Of a stretch of 64,000 nucleotides of DNA, positions 54,866 to 63,764 are shown in pieces. A program made the translations under genes and the position numbers. A model generated the notes under the pieces. That model was given only the letters and a program-made list of their open reading frames with translations. It had not been told where the DNA came from and searched no databases. Numbering within the stretch: position 1 is the first letter of the stretch; each line of letters opens with the position of its first letter. Location of the stretch: the NCBI GenBank assembly GCA_947589075.1, contig CANQBS010000006.1:1-64000 (forward strand), in the 5' to 3' direction. Source of the DNA: an uncultured Acetatifactor sp. (GTDB lineage Bacteria; Bacillota; Clostridia; Lachnospirales; Lachnospiraceae).

Positions 54866-55270
54866 TTACACCGCCAAAATGCACTTTTCATCATATCCTG
54901 AAATCAGCGCATCATGAGTCAAAAATAACATTCTTTCTGTCTTTGCCTGACAGACAAGCAAACGATCAACCGGGTCTTTATGAATCGCCGCATCTGGTTT
55001 TCGTTTAAGAGTCTCCATGGCAAAGATGTGCTGTTCCTGAAGCGACAGTTTTAAAAAGCCCGCCTGCGCGCAATACTTTGTCAACGCCTTCGCAGTTATT
55101 GCCATAACATCAGGATGCGCCAATCGCTTAAGCTCTATTTCCCATAAGGACAAAATGCTATAATAAATATCGTTCTTTTCATCAGCGATCAATTTTCTGG
55201 CCTGATCACTAAGATGTTGATCATTAGCAAGTGCCCACAAAAGGATATGCGTATCCAAAAGCAGCTTCAT
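54866..55270 (-). CDS. VapC-type PIN-domain toxin
   Basis: Predicted 134 residues. PIN-domain acidic residues are in LLLDTHILLW (Asp6), LSLWEIELKRL (Glu), KDPVDRLLVCQ (Asp) and FLTHDALIS (Asp). Such toxins cut tRNA or mRNA. It follows the antitoxin gene by six bases, so the two are cotranscribed. The pair probably forms a type II toxin-antitoxin module. Confidence 0.9.
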   Translation of the reverse strand: MKLLLDTHILLWALANDQHLSDQARKLIADEKNDIYYSILSLWEIELKRLAHPDVMAITAKALTKYCAQAGFLKLSLQEQHIFAMETLKRKPDAAIHKDPVDRLLVCQAKTERMLFLTHDALISGYDEKCILAV

Positions 55271-55276
55271 AATACG

Positions 55277-55513
55277 TCACCCCCCAAACATCTCTTCCAC
55301 TTCTTTGTCCCATGTGTCAAAATCATCCGGGACTTTAAACTTTCCTTCCGCCACACCAATACGATTCGCGGCCGCCCTTTCAGGAATCAGCGTCAATTGT
55401 GCAACCGCACGCCCGTCCCTTGCAAGATAAATCACTTCCTCCTGCCTTGTCTCCAACATCCTGACAAGCTTTGACAACTCCGTTTTAGCCTCCAGCATAT
55501 TTACCTGGGTCAT
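55277..55513 (-). CDS. Phd/YefM-family antitoxin
   Basis: Predicted 78 residues. The opening MTQVNMLEAKTELSKLVRML followed by EEVIYLARDGRAVAQLTLIP is typical of the DNA-binding N terminus of Phd/YefM antitoxins. The acidic C terminus (DDFDTWDKEVEEMFGG) would wrap the VapC toxin. GAGGAGG precedes the ATG. It probably represses its own promoter by binding the repeats at 55549-55574. Confidence 0.88.
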   Translation of the reverse strand: MTQVNMLEAKTELSKLVRMLETRQEEVIYLARDGRAVAQLTLIPERAAANRIGVAEGKFKVPDDFDTWDKEVEEMFGG

Positions 55514-55548
55514 ATCATTTATTCCTCCTCGTTTTTTTCAATTTATTC

Positions 55549-55574
55549 TAGTTTGCTTAATATTAGTCTGCTTA
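55549..55574 (-). promoter_or_regulatory. Possible antitoxin operator
   Basis: An 11-base direct repeat TAGTYTGCTTA at 55549-55559 and 55564-55574 (spacing 15) lies just downstream of the -10 and before the ribosome site of the antitoxin gene. The position fits autorepression; binding is an inference. Confidence 0.5.
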
Positions 55575-55583
55575 GCTAAACTT

Positions 55584-55612
55584 ATTATATGCTTTTTATA
55601 GAATTTTAGCAA
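55584..55612 (-). promoter_or_regulatory. Promoter of the toxin-antitoxin pair
   Basis: On the minus strand TTGCTA (55612-55607), 17-base spacer, TATAAT (55589-55584). About 70 bases before the antitoxin start. Confidence 0.65.
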
Positions 55613-55653
55613 GTTTTTTATAGGATTGAAGGGCTCGAAGGATGATAAAATTT

Positions 55654-55711
55654 AAAAAGAGGCCTCCACTCCGGCCAACATCATTGAATGAAGCCAGGCG
55701 GCAGCCTCTTT
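55654..55711 (-). terminator. Terminator of the prolyl-tRNA editing gene
   Basis: On the minus strand AAAGAGGC and GCCTCTTT close a long hairpin, followed by TTTAAATTTTAT. It lies directly after the stop at 55716. Confidence 0.7.
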
Positions 55712-55715
55712 ATGT

Positions 55716-56264
55716 TTATTCCCCTTTTAACCGTACAATCGTAGTGTCGTGCCCGGTATAGGGAACAAAAATTTCAAACACGTCCTTTGTCCGCAGGCGG
55801 ATGCTGGAGGTGTTGATACAGGGATGACAGCCTATATATTCTCCCTGCAGGACATCCTCGTCCACCAGCAGCCGGACACGGCGCCCTGTGTCGTTCATCA
55901 GACCCATCACGCTGACGGAGCCCGGCGTAATATCCAGAAATTCCTCCATGAATTCCGCATCGGCAAAGGACAGTCTGGAGCTGCCGATCTGGGCGGACAG
56001 TTCCCTGGTCTTGAATACTTTATTGTCCGGGATCATTAACAGATAGAACTGGGTCTTCTGACGATTGCAGAGAAAAAGATTTTTGCAGATGGTTGCCTGC
56101 AGCGCCTCATCGATGGCACGGCAAATCTCCATATTCATCGCGGGCTCATGGTCCACCCGGTCATAGGGAATCCCCAACCGGTCCAGCAGGTCATAAACCC
56201 GGATCTCTTTTGGCTGACGACCTGTCTCGTCTTTCGGGCGTCCGTTATGTAATGTCAAATTCAT
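55716..56264 (-). CDS. Prolyl-tRNA deacylase (YbaK/EbsC-type, ProX-like)
   Basis: Predicted 182 residues from MNLTLHNGRPKDETGRQPKE at 56264, preceded by AAAGGAG; the much longer open frame upstream runs through the palindromic element and is not coding. Core motifs are IRVYDLLDRLGIPYDRVDHE, CKNLFLCNRQKTQFYLLMIP and GSVSVMGLMNDTGRRVRLLV, as in ProX/PrdX proteins. These remove alanine wrongly attached to tRNA-Pro. The Lys-Asn pair (CKNLFL) is present. Confidence 0.9.
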   Translation of the reverse strand: MNLTLHNGRPKDETGRQPKEIRVYDLLDRLGIPYDRVDHEPAMNMEICRAIDEALQATICKNLFLCNRQKTQFYLLMIPDNKVFKTRELSAQIGSSRLSFADAEFMEEFLDITPGSVSVMGLMNDTGRRVRLLVDEDVLQGEYIGCHPCINTSSIRLRTKDVFEIFVPYTGHDTTIVRLKGE

Positions 56265-56326
56265 GCTTTTGTCTCCTTTTTGTTGGATAAGTACCAAGCT
56301 TCTTTTTTCCTCTAGGAATTTCTTCC

Positions 56327-56533
56327 GTCCGGGCAGCACCAGAAGCCATGCAGCATTCGCTGCGCTGGCGCTTCGCTCATGTAGGGCTTGCGCCCTATAC
56401 GTCCGGGCAGCACCAGGAGGAAGGCGGAGCCTTCCTCCTGGTGTCCGGCTTTCGCCGGATATGACGCTGGAGAAGAGAAGGCTCCTGCAAGCAAGCTTGC
56501 ATCGCCTTCTCTTCTCCAGCGTCCTGCCCGGAC
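56327..56533. repeat. Complex palindromic element next to the spoIVB stop
   Basis: CGTCCGGGCAGCACCAG occurs twice (56326-56342, 56400-56416), and its core GTCCGGGCAG is inverted as CTGCCCGGAC at 56524-56533, next to the spoIVB stop. Between are perfect hairpins: TAGGGC/GCCCTA (56382-56397), a 15-base stem 56411-56425 with 56429-56443, TCCGGC/GCCGGA (56444-56459), and a 19-base stem 56464-56482 with 56504-56522. The last holds an inner TGCAAGC/GCTTGCA (56486-56501). No coding sequence is seen. It resembles a mobile palindromic unit. Confidence 0.88.
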
Positions 56534-57871
56534 TCAATGCTCCATCATGTTTTCAATAAAAATCCCATACCCTTTTTCCGGGTTGTTCACCAGGACGTGG
56601 GTGACGGCGCCTATGAATTTGCCGTCCTGGAGGATGGGGGCGCCGCTCATTCCCTGGACAATTCCGCCTGTGATCTCCAAAAGCCTGGGGTCGGTTACTT
56701 TTAGTTCTATTCCCCTGTTGATATTGTCATTATTCAAATGTACTGCGGTGATTTCCACATCATAATATTTTGCCTCTCCATCCACGGCGCAGAGGATCTG
56801 CGCAGCTCCAACTTTGATCTCCTGCTTCAGGGCGATGGGTACGGGGGGCTGGGTGGCAAGCTCCTGGGCTTTCTGGTTGCAGGTTCCGAAAATGCCCTGG
56901 ATGCTGTTGTCCGTGATGGTACCAAGGATACGGTCCGGGGAATAGATGATCATGCCTGTCATTTCTCCCGGGTCCCCGCTCTCTCCCTTTTCTATGGAAA
57001 TGATCTCCGTCTGGTAAAGGGTTCCGCCCTCCGTATCCATCAGAGCGCTGGTATCTACATCATTGATCCCATGCCCCAGGGCGCCGAAATTGCCTTCTCC
57101 GTCAATAAAGGTCATGGTGCCTACTCCCTGGGCGTTATCCCGGATCCAGACTCCTATCTTGTATTCCCCGGCTTCATTTTTTCTGGGGATCACCTTAAGA
57201 TCCATGGTCTGGCCGTCCCGTTCAACAGTCAGGATCAGTTCCTTTCCCCCGTTTTGGTGAACCCGATCCATGAAATCATCCTTATCAGACACCGGCTCCC
57301 CATTTAACGCCTGGATATAATCTCCTGATTTTAAAATATACTGGGACGGGGAATGGGTTACTCCGTCCGCACCTGTAAATTCTCCCACTCCCACCACTAA
57401 GATTCCATGGGTCTTCACATAAATGCCGATGGGCACTCCCACCGGCACCAGCTCCTGGTCTTCGATGATCTGGATATCTACCTGCTTCAGGGTGAAAAGA
57501 CCGAATAGCTTCACCTTCATCTCATAAGCATCCAGACTGCCGGTTTTTATGGTCACAGGTCTGGCGAGATCGATGGTTATGGACTCCTTCGGTATGTTGG
57601 AATCCCCCTGCCCGCTGACCGCAGCCACCTCGGCCCTCATGGGAAGCCCCAGATCCAGGGACTGCTCCGTGCCGCCCCGGAAACGGATCACCGAGGGAAT
57701 CCGTTGGTAAAGCTGTCCGTAATGAAATAGGAAAAGAGCCAGACAGCCTGCCAAAATCATAAGGCATAAGCTGCAGCGATATATTTTCAGCTTCCTTTTT
57801 CTTTTGATCCATTCCTCAAGCAGGACAACAATATCCTGCCCTGCCTGCTTCTTGATTTCCTTGTCCTTCAT
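56534..57871 (-). CDS. spoIVB: SpoIVB serine protease
   Basis: Predicted 445 residues from MKDKEIKKQAGQDIVVLLEE at 57871, with AAGGGA upstream; the longer reading has no ribosome site. One membrane anchor (residues 28-50) is followed by a PDZ domain (ILKSGDYIQALNGEPVSDKD) and an S55 peptidase domain. The His lies in GALGHGINDVDT and the catalytic Ser in GGIVQGMSGAPILQDGKF. SpoIVB crosses into the intermembrane space of the forespore and triggers SigK (or an equivalent) activation. Its presence marks a spore former. It follows recN, as in other Clostridia. Spo0A, which usually comes next, is replaced here by the palindromic element. Confidence 0.93.
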   Translation of the reverse strand: MKDKEIKKQAGQDIVVLLEEWIKRKRKLKIYRCSLCLMILAGCLALFLFHYGQLYQRIPSVIRFRGGTEQSLDLGLPMRAEVAAVSGQGDSNIPKESITIDLARPVTIKTGSLDAYEMKVKLFGLFTLKQVDIQIIEDQELVPVGVPIGIYVKTHGILVVGVGEFTGADGVTHSPSQYILKSGDYIQALNGEPVSDKDDFMDRVHQNGGKELILTVERDGQTMDLKVIPRKNEAGEYKIGVWIRDNAQGVGTMTFIDGEGNFGALGHGINDVDTSALMDTEGGTLYQTEIISIEKGESGDPGEMTGMIIYSPDRILGTITDNSIQGIFGTCNQKAQELATQPPVPIALKQEIKVGAAQILCAVDGEAKYYDVEITAVHLNNDNINRGIELKVTDPRLLEITGGIVQGMSGAPILQDGKFIGAVTHVLVNNPEKGYGIFIENMMEH

Positions 57872-57993
57872 CTGCCCACATCCCTTTTGCTCCAATATTC
57901 TTATCTGGAGATTAGTATGTGAACTTTTTTTCATTTTAGTATGAAAACAAATGGAAAAGAAGAAAAAATGTGAAAATATGGAAGAAGGCTTTT

Positions 57994-59688
57994 TTACCGC
58001 CTCATCTTATTTTTATGCTGCAATGCCTGTTCTTTCATTTCCCTGGCGTTGGTCAGCGCTGCGTCTGTCAGGACGTCGCTTCCTAAAAGCCTTGCCAGCT
58101 CGTTCAGGCTCTCCTGAGCCTCCGTCCGGTGAATGTCCGTGATGGTGGTGTCGTCGGTACTGTTCTTTTCAATGACAAAATGGGCGTCCGCCATGGCCGC
58201 GATCTGGGGCAGATGGGTAATGCAGATCACCTGATGGGCGCATGCCACAGTATCCAGCTGTTCCGACACCTTCCAGGCCGTCCGCCCGCTGATCCCGCTG
58301 TCGATCTCGTCGAAGATCAGCGTGTCAATGGAATCCCTGCCTGCCAGCACCGTCTTGATCGCCAGCATGACCCGGGACAGCTCGCCTCCGCTGGCCACCT
58401 GCGCAAGGGGCTTCAGGCTTTCTCCAGGATTGGTGGAAATTAAGAACTCCACGTCATCATAGCCCTTTGCCGTTATCGTCTGGCCGGGCCGCACCGCGAT
58501 CTCAAATTCCACGCTTAAGAAGTTCAGGCTGACCAGAGCCTCCACCAGCTGGATGGTCAATGCTTCCGCATTCCGGGAACGGATCTCAGACAGTTGTTCG
58601 CAGGCTTCCAGAAGGGCCTTCTCCTTCCCGGAAAGCTCCTCCCTGAGCCCTTCCATGTAACCGTCATAATCCGCGAGCCTCAATAAGGTTTTATGGCGTT
58701 CTTCCCCGTATTTTAAAATTTCCTCAATGGTTTTCCCGTATTTTCCCTTTAAGCGGTTGATCTCGTTCAGGCGGCTTTCCGTTTCCTGAAAATCCTCCTG
58801 GTCAAATTCGCAGTCACTTAAATAACCGGATACATCCCTGTTGTAATCGGCTAAGAGACTGTCGATCTCACTGAGCTGCTCCTCCAGCTGTTTCAGCTCC
58901 TCATCGTACATGGTAACAGTCCGCAGCGCCCGCAGGGCATGGCTCAGGGCGTTTCCGGCTCCCTCCGGGGAATCCGTCCCCGTTAAGGCATAGCTTTCCC
59001 CAAGATTTTCCGTGATCTTGCGGCTGTTGCTCATTTTGCGGTATCGCTTCTCCAGTTCCTCGTCCTCGCCGGCCCAAAGCTTTGCGGAATCGATCTCTTC
59101 ACATTCATATTCGGCCATGGCTTTTTCCCTTGCCCTGGCTTCCTCGTCCATGGACTCCTCTTCTATGGTCTGGCGAAGCCTCCTGCAGTCCTGGTACAGT
59201 CGGGAAACCCGCTCCGCCGGCTCCTGGAACTCCGGTCCGCAGTAAGCGTCCAGAATCTCCATATGCTTTTTCTTATGAAGCAGGGACTGGTGCTCATGCT
59301 GTCCGTGAATATCGATCAACAGTTCCGCCAGCTCTTTTACCTGTCTGGTGGTAACGCTTTCCCCGTTTATCTTGCTGACGCTCCTGCCGGATAACAGACG
59401 CCGGCTGATGATAACGGTCCCGTCAGGTTCCTCCGGGATCTCCAGCTGCGCCATTTTTTCGGAAACCTTCTCATCCTCCGCCTGGAAGATCAGCTCCACC
59501 AGTGCGCTGTCAGCGCCCCTTCGCAGCATATCCTTATCGAATTTACCGCCCAGCGCGATATTGACCGAACCGATCAATACAGATTTCCCCGCCCCGGTTT
59601 CGCCGGTCAGAATATTCAGCCCCGGTTCAAATTCCACTTCTGCCTCGTCGATCAGAGCCAGATTTTTCACATGTAAGCTTTGTAACAT
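57994..59688 (-). CDS. recN: DNA repair ATPase RecN
   Basis: Predicted 564 residues. SMC-like: Walker A GETGAGKSVLIGSVNIALGG, long coiled coil (residues about 160-370), signature ASGGELSRVMLAIKTVLA and Walker B IDTLIFDEIDSGISG. It acts early in double-strand-break repair. GGGGAGG precedes the ATG. Gene order argR-recN-spoIVB is the usual clostridial order. Confidence 0.96.
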   Translation of the reverse strand: MLQSLHVKNLALIDEAEVEFEPGLNILTGETGAGKSVLIGSVNIALGGKFDKDMLRRGADSALVELIFQAEDEKVSEKMAQLEIPEEPDGTVIISRRLLSGRSVSKINGESVTTRQVKELAELLIDIHGQHEHQSLLHKKKHMEILDAYCGPEFQEPAERVSRLYQDCRRLRQTIEEESMDEEARAREKAMAEYECEEIDSAKLWAGEDEELEKRYRKMSNSRKITENLGESYALTGTDSPEGAGNALSHALRALRTVTMYDEELKQLEEQLSEIDSLLADYNRDVSGYLSDCEFDQEDFQETESRLNEINRLKGKYGKTIEEILKYGEERHKTLLRLADYDGYMEGLREELSGKEKALLEACEQLSEIRSRNAEALTIQLVEALVSLNFLSVEFEIAVRPGQTITAKGYDDVEFLISTNPGESLKPLAQVASGGELSRVMLAIKTVLAGRDSIDTLIFDEIDSGISGRTAWKVSEQLDTVACAHQVICITHLPQIAAMADAHFVIEKNSTDDTTITDIHRTEAQESLNELARLLGSDVLTDAALTNAREMKEQALQHKNKMRR

Positions 59689-59761
59689 AATACCTCCCCG
59701 CTTACCTTCTCCGACTGAAACAATGTTTCAACAAAACCCTTGCAAATACTTCTCTCATATA

Positions 59762-60211
59762 TCATCCGATCATATTCTGAAGCCGCCTGACCAGCCGTCC
59801 TGCGTCCTCCACGGTCCGAACCGCCGCCATGATCGTGTCGTCCCCTGCGATGCAGCCCACTACCTCCGGAAATTTCAGGGCATCCAGGGCGGCGGCCACC
59901 GCCATCGCCATGCCGGAAACCGTCTTGATCACCAGAATATTCTGCGCGGTATCCATGGAGATAAAGCCTTCCCGCAGCACCCTGATAAACTTTTCATCCA
60001 CCGCTTCCGAAGCATTCTCCAGAACCGCATATTTCTGCCTTCCGTCCCCTGCGGGCATCTTGGAAAGCTGCAGAAGCCTGATATCTCTGGAAACGGTGGC
60101 CTGGGTCACATCAAAGCCTTCTTTTCGAAGGAGCTCCACCAGTTCCTCCTGGGTTTCGATCTCATGGCTTTTTACAAGTTCCAGAATCTTGTCCTGCCTG
60201 ACTTTTTTCAT
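59762..60211 (-). CDS. argR: Arginine repressor
   Basis: Predicted 149 residues. The N-terminal winged helix (LELVKSHEIETQEELVELLR, then DVTQATVSRDIRLLQL) binds ARG boxes, and the C-terminal half (ILVIKTVSGMAMAVAAALD, GCIAGDDTIMAAV) binds arginine and forms the hexamer. GGGGAGG lies upstream of the ATG. It lies between nadK and recN as in most Clostridia. Confidence 0.95.
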   Translation of the reverse strand: MKKVRQDKILELVKSHEIETQEELVELLRKEGFDVTQATVSRDIRLLQLSKMPAGDGRQKYAVLENASEAVDEKFIRVLREGFISMDTAQNILVIKTVSGMAMAVAAALDALKFPEVVGCIAGDDTIMAAVRTVEDAGRLVRRLQNMIG

Positions 60212-60229
60212 CTGTGCGCCTCCCCTCTC

Positions 60230-61063
60230 TTAACTTCCGCTCAGCTTTTTATGAAGGATCTCCAGGAAATTCACCTGATTGAGCCGGATAAACTCTACCG
60301 TCTTGTCCGCCCTTACAATGTTGATCCGGTCTCCGGTGGAAAGAGTCACCGCATTTCCTCCGTCAAAGCTGGCCTCCACAGTCTGCAGCCTTCCGTCCCG
60401 TCCGGCGGGGATTACAATTTCCACTTCATCCTCAGGGGACAGGATAATGCTTCTCTGATTCAGGGTATGGGGACAAATGGGAGTCAGCAGGATCATTTTC
60501 GCCCCGGGCTCTACGATTGGCCCGCCTGCAGAAAGATTATACCCTGTGGAACCGGTGGGTGTAGTTACGATCACCCCGTCCGCATGGTAGTCGTTCAGAA
60601 AAAGTCCGTTTACATAGACATGAAAACCAAGGATCCGCAGGGAACCGATTCTGGAGATCACAATATCGTTCAGCGCATAGTTTTCCACAGTCTTCCCGGA
60701 TCCAAATGTCACCCTGCCATACAGCATCATACGGCTTTCCACAGTATAATCCCCGGCTATCAGCCGATCCAGGGCCTGTTCAAGGGAATCAGACTCGATC
60801 TCTGTCATATAACCCAGGGTTCCCAGGTTGACCCCCACCAAAGGGATCCTTTTCTCCCGCACAACCCCTGCGGCCTGCAGCACCGTACCGTCGCCCCCCA
60901 GGACGATCACACAGTCTGCATCCTCCGCTTCTTCCTGCACCTCTGCTTCTCCCGTCCGAATACTGCAGCGCTGTCCCCTGTCCAAAAGATACCGCTGGAT
61001 ACGCTTTGTCAGCACAAGACCTTCATCCTTATGAAGATTGGTATAGATTAAAAAATGTTTCAT
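60230..61063 (-). CDS. nadK: NAD kinase
   Basis: Predicted 277 residues. The glycine-rich GGDGTVLQAAG and the NAD-binding PTGSTGYNLSAGGPIVEP motifs are present. It phosphorylates NAD+ to NADP+. GGAGG lies within the tlyA tail, and the two genes overlap by four bases (ATGA). Confidence 0.95.
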   Translation of the reverse strand: MKHFLIYTNLHKDEGLVLTKRIQRYLLDRGQRCSIRTGEAEVQEEAEDADCVIVLGGDGTVLQAAGVVREKRIPLVGVNLGTLGYMTEIESDSLEQALDRLIAGDYTVESRMMLYGRVTFGSGKTVENYALNDIVISRIGSLRILGFHVYVNGLFLNDYHADGVIVTTPTGSTGYNLSAGGPIVEPGAKMILLTPICPHTLNQRSIILSPEDEVEIVIPAGRDGRLQTVEASFDGGNAVTLSTGDRINIVRADKTVEFIRLNQVNFLEILHKKLSGS

Positions 61064-61890
61064 CCCAGTGCGCCTCCATGGGCTGATCTTACAACCTGGA
61101 CGATCCTTTCCTGCCGCTTTAAGCTGTTTTTTGCAGGAACAGATCCCGATCCCCCTTCTCTTTTGCGGATATGGAGCAAATATTCGATATTCCCTTCCGG
61201 CCCCCTGATGGGGGAATACTCCAAATCCATCACCTCAAACCCCACAGCCTCTGCGAAATCCATGATTTCCCCGATGACCTCTTTCTGGACGGAAGGCTCC
61301 TTCACTACCCCGTTTTTCCCTATTCTTTCCCTGCCCGCCTCAAACTGAGGCTTGATCAGGCACACCATTTCCCCTCCGTCCTTCAAAAGATTCCAGGCCG
61401 CAGGCAGGATTTTGGTAAGGGAAATAAAGGAAACGTCCACGCTGGCAAAACCAGGCGCCTCCGGAACCTGCTCCTTTGTCAGATACCGGAAGTTGGTCTT
61501 TTCCATATTCACGACCCTGCTGTCCTTCTGAAGCTTTTCCGCAAGCTGTCCGTGCCCCACGTCCACCGCATAAACCTTTGCAGCGCCATGCTGCAGCATA
61601 CAGTCCGTAAATCCGCCTGTAGATGCGCCGATATCCATGCAGACAGCTCCTTCTATAGGAAGGGTCCAGCAGTCGCAGGCCTTTTTAAGCTTCAGGCCGC
61701 CCCGGCTCACATATGGGAGCTGCTCTCCCCTGACCTCGATCCGGACTTCCCCGGGCTCATAAGTGCTGCCGGCCTTATCCGCCTTCTTTCCATCCACATA
61801 AACGCTGCCTGAACGGATCAGAGCTTTCCCCTTCTCACGGGAAGGAGCAAGCCCCTGCTCCGCCAGCAGACAGTCCAGCCGCGTTTTCAT
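61060..61890 (-). CDS. tlyA: TlyA-type rRNA (cytidine-2'-O)-methyltransferase
   Basis: Predicted 276 residues. An N-terminal S4 RNA-binding domain (LDCLLAEQGLAPSREKGKAL) is joined to an FtsJ/RrmJ-type methyltransferase (VCMDIGASTGGFTDCMLQHG, AVDVGHGQLAEKL). It methylates 16S and 23S rRNA and affects capreomycin sensitivity in other bacteria. It overlaps dxs by four bases. Confidence 0.93.
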   Translation of the reverse strand: MKTRLDCLLAEQGLAPSREKGKALIRSGSVYVDGKKADKAGSTYEPGEVRIEVRGEQLPYVSRGGLKLKKACDCWTLPIEGAVCMDIGASTGGFTDCMLQHGAAKVYAVDVGHGQLAEKLQKDSRVVNMEKTNFRYLTKEQVPEAPGFASVDVSFISLTKILPAAWNLLKDGGEMVCLIKPQFEAGRERIGKNGVVKEPSVQKEVIGEIMDFAEAVGFEVMDLEYSPIRGPEGNIEYLLHIRKREGGSGSVPAKNSLKRQERIVQVVRSAHGGALG

Positions 61891-63749
61891 CCTTCCCCCC
61901 GTCTCTCCAGTATCCTGGCAGTGATGCTGTCCGCGTCCATTCCCAGTTCCGCAAGCAGCCTGGATACGCTTCCATGTTCCACAAATCTGTCCGGTATGGA
62001 AATATTAAGGAACTGATTTTTTTTACCGTTCTGTTCCATACAATCCAGAACCTTTTCTCCATAACCGCCGCAGGATACATTCTCTTCCATCGTAACGATC
62101 ATTTCATGACTGCCGCAGGCCTCCAGCACAGCCTGGGCATCAAAAGGCTTGACGAAGCGGGCGTTGATGAGACTGGCATGATGGCCGAGCTCATGGAGCC
62201 TGTCCCTTACTTCCTCCGCGATCCTCACCATGCTTCCCACCGCGAACAGGGCGATCTCATCCTCCCTGCAGATCCATTCCGCCTTTCCAAGCTCGATGGG
62301 CTCCCGGAATTCCCGAAGTCCTGCATAGGCTTCTCCTCTGGGATATCTGACTGCAATGGGCGCCCCAAGGGCCACGGCAAATTTCATCATATCGGACAGC
62401 TCCCACTTATTCTTGGGAGCACAGACATGCATATTGGGGATTCCGGACAAATAAGACAGGTCAAAAATACCCTGATGGGTTTCGCCGTCGCTTCCCACCA
62501 GACCGGCACGGTCAACGGCAAAAACCACCGGAAGATTCTGAATACACACATCATGCAGGATCTGATCATAAGCTCTCTGCAGGAAGGAAGAATAAATGGC
62601 CACGATGGGCTTCAATCCCCCCACAGCAAGTCCTGCGGCAAAGGTGACCGCATGCTGCTCGGCGATACCTACGTCGAAAAAACGTTCCGGATACATGTTA
62701 TGAAACCGTTTCAGACCTGTCCCATCTGCCATTGCGGCAGTGATGGCAACTATCTTCTCATCCCTTGCCCCCAGCTTGCACATCACAGTAGAAAAAACAT
62801 CCGTATAATTAGGCACTGTCTTGGGATGAGAGGGAATCCCTGTGGCGATATCAAAGGGCTCCGCTCCATGGAACCTTGCCGGATGCCGTTCCGCCGGTCC
62901 ATATCCCTTCCCTTTCTGGGTCATGACATGGATGAGAACGGCTCCGCGCACCCGCCTGGCATCCCGGATCACCCGGACCAGTCTCTGAATATCATGCCCG
63001 TCCACAGGCCCTAAATAGGTGATTCCCATATCCTCAAAAAACATTCCCGGGATCACAAGCTGCTTAAAGCTGCTTTTGGTCCGGCGTATGGTGGACACCA
63101 TGCTGTCGCCGCCGGGCGCACCCTTCAGCATGTTATAGATTCCCTCTTTCAGGTCCAGATAGCCCGTGGCTGTCCTGATATTATTCAGGTATTTCGATAC
63201 GCCTCCCACATTTTCGGAAATGGACATATTATTATCATTCAGGATGATGATATAATTGGTTTCCAGCTTGGCTGCATTGTTCAGGGCTTCATAGGCCATG
63301 CCGCCGGTAAGGGACCCATCCCCGATCACCGACACGATGGTCCTTTTTTCCCCCAGGAGATCCCTGGCCTTCACCAGTCCGAGACCCGCTGAAATGGATG
63401 TGGAGCTGTGCCCCGTATCAAAAGTATCGCAGATGCTTTCCTTTCTTTTGGGGAAACCGCTCATCCCATGGAACTGGCGAAGGGTGTCGAAACCCTCCCT
63501 CCGCCCGGTCAGGAGCTTATGGGTATAGGACTGGTGCCCTACGTCCCAGATGATCTTATCCTCCGGCAGATCCAGCGCAAGATGAAGGGCCATGGTAAGT
63601 TCCACCGTGCCGAGATTGGCTCCCAGATGTCCCCCGGTAACGCTGATCTTTTCGATCAGAAACTGTCTGATCTCCTCCGCCAGGGCATTCCAGTCTTTTT
63701 TATCGATCTTCTTGATATCGTTTACCTGTTCGATCTTTTCTAACAACAT
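61887..63749 (-). CDS. dxs: 1-deoxy-D-xylulose-5-phosphate synthase
   Basis: Predicted 620 residues. The thiamin-diphosphate site is GDGSLTGGMAYEALNNAAKL with NDNNMSISENVGGVS, and the transketolase region FDVGIAEQHAVTFAAGLAVG is complete. First step of the methylerythritol isoprenoid pathway. AAGGTGAGG lies upstream, and the partial prenyltransferase gene precedes it by 15 bases, so isoprenoid genes are grouped here. Confidence 0.96.
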   Translation of the reverse strand: MLLEKIEQVNDIKKIDKKDWNALAEEIRQFLIEKISVTGGHLGANLGTVELTMALHLALDLPEDKIIWDVGHQSYTHKLLTGRREGFDTLRQFHGMSGFPKRKESICDTFDTGHSSTSISAGLGLVKARDLLGEKRTIVSVIGDGSLTGGMAYEALNNAAKLETNYIIILNDNNMSISENVGGVSKYLNNIRTATGYLDLKEGIYNMLKGAPGGDSMVSTIRRTKSSFKQLVIPGMFFEDMGITYLGPVDGHDIQRLVRVIRDARRVRGAVLIHVMTQKGKGYGPAERHPARFHGAEPFDIATGIPSHPKTVPNYTDVFSTVMCKLGARDEKIVAITAAMADGTGLKRFHNMYPERFFDVGIAEQHAVTFAAGLAVGGLKPIVAIYSSFLQRAYDQILHDVCIQNLPVVFAVDRAGLVGSDGETHQGIFDLSYLSGIPNMHVCAPKNKWELSDMMKFAVALGAPIAVRYPRGEAYAGLREFREPIELGKAEWICREDEIALFAVGSMVRIAEEVRDRLHELGHHASLINARFVKPFDAQAVLEACGSHEMIVTMEENVSCGGYGEKVLDCMEQNGKKNQFLNISIPDRFVEHGSVSRLLAELGMDADSITARILERRGEG

Positions 63750-63764
63750 GTATCTTACCTCACC

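Noticed and set aside
56265-56537. Longer N terminus of the prolyl-tRNA deacylase
   Set aside because: The extra reading runs through the palindromic element. AAAGGAG marks the start at 56264.
59348-61051. A 567-codon plus-strand open frame across recN, argR and nadK
   Set aside because: It runs opposite to three well-supported genes and shows no domain.
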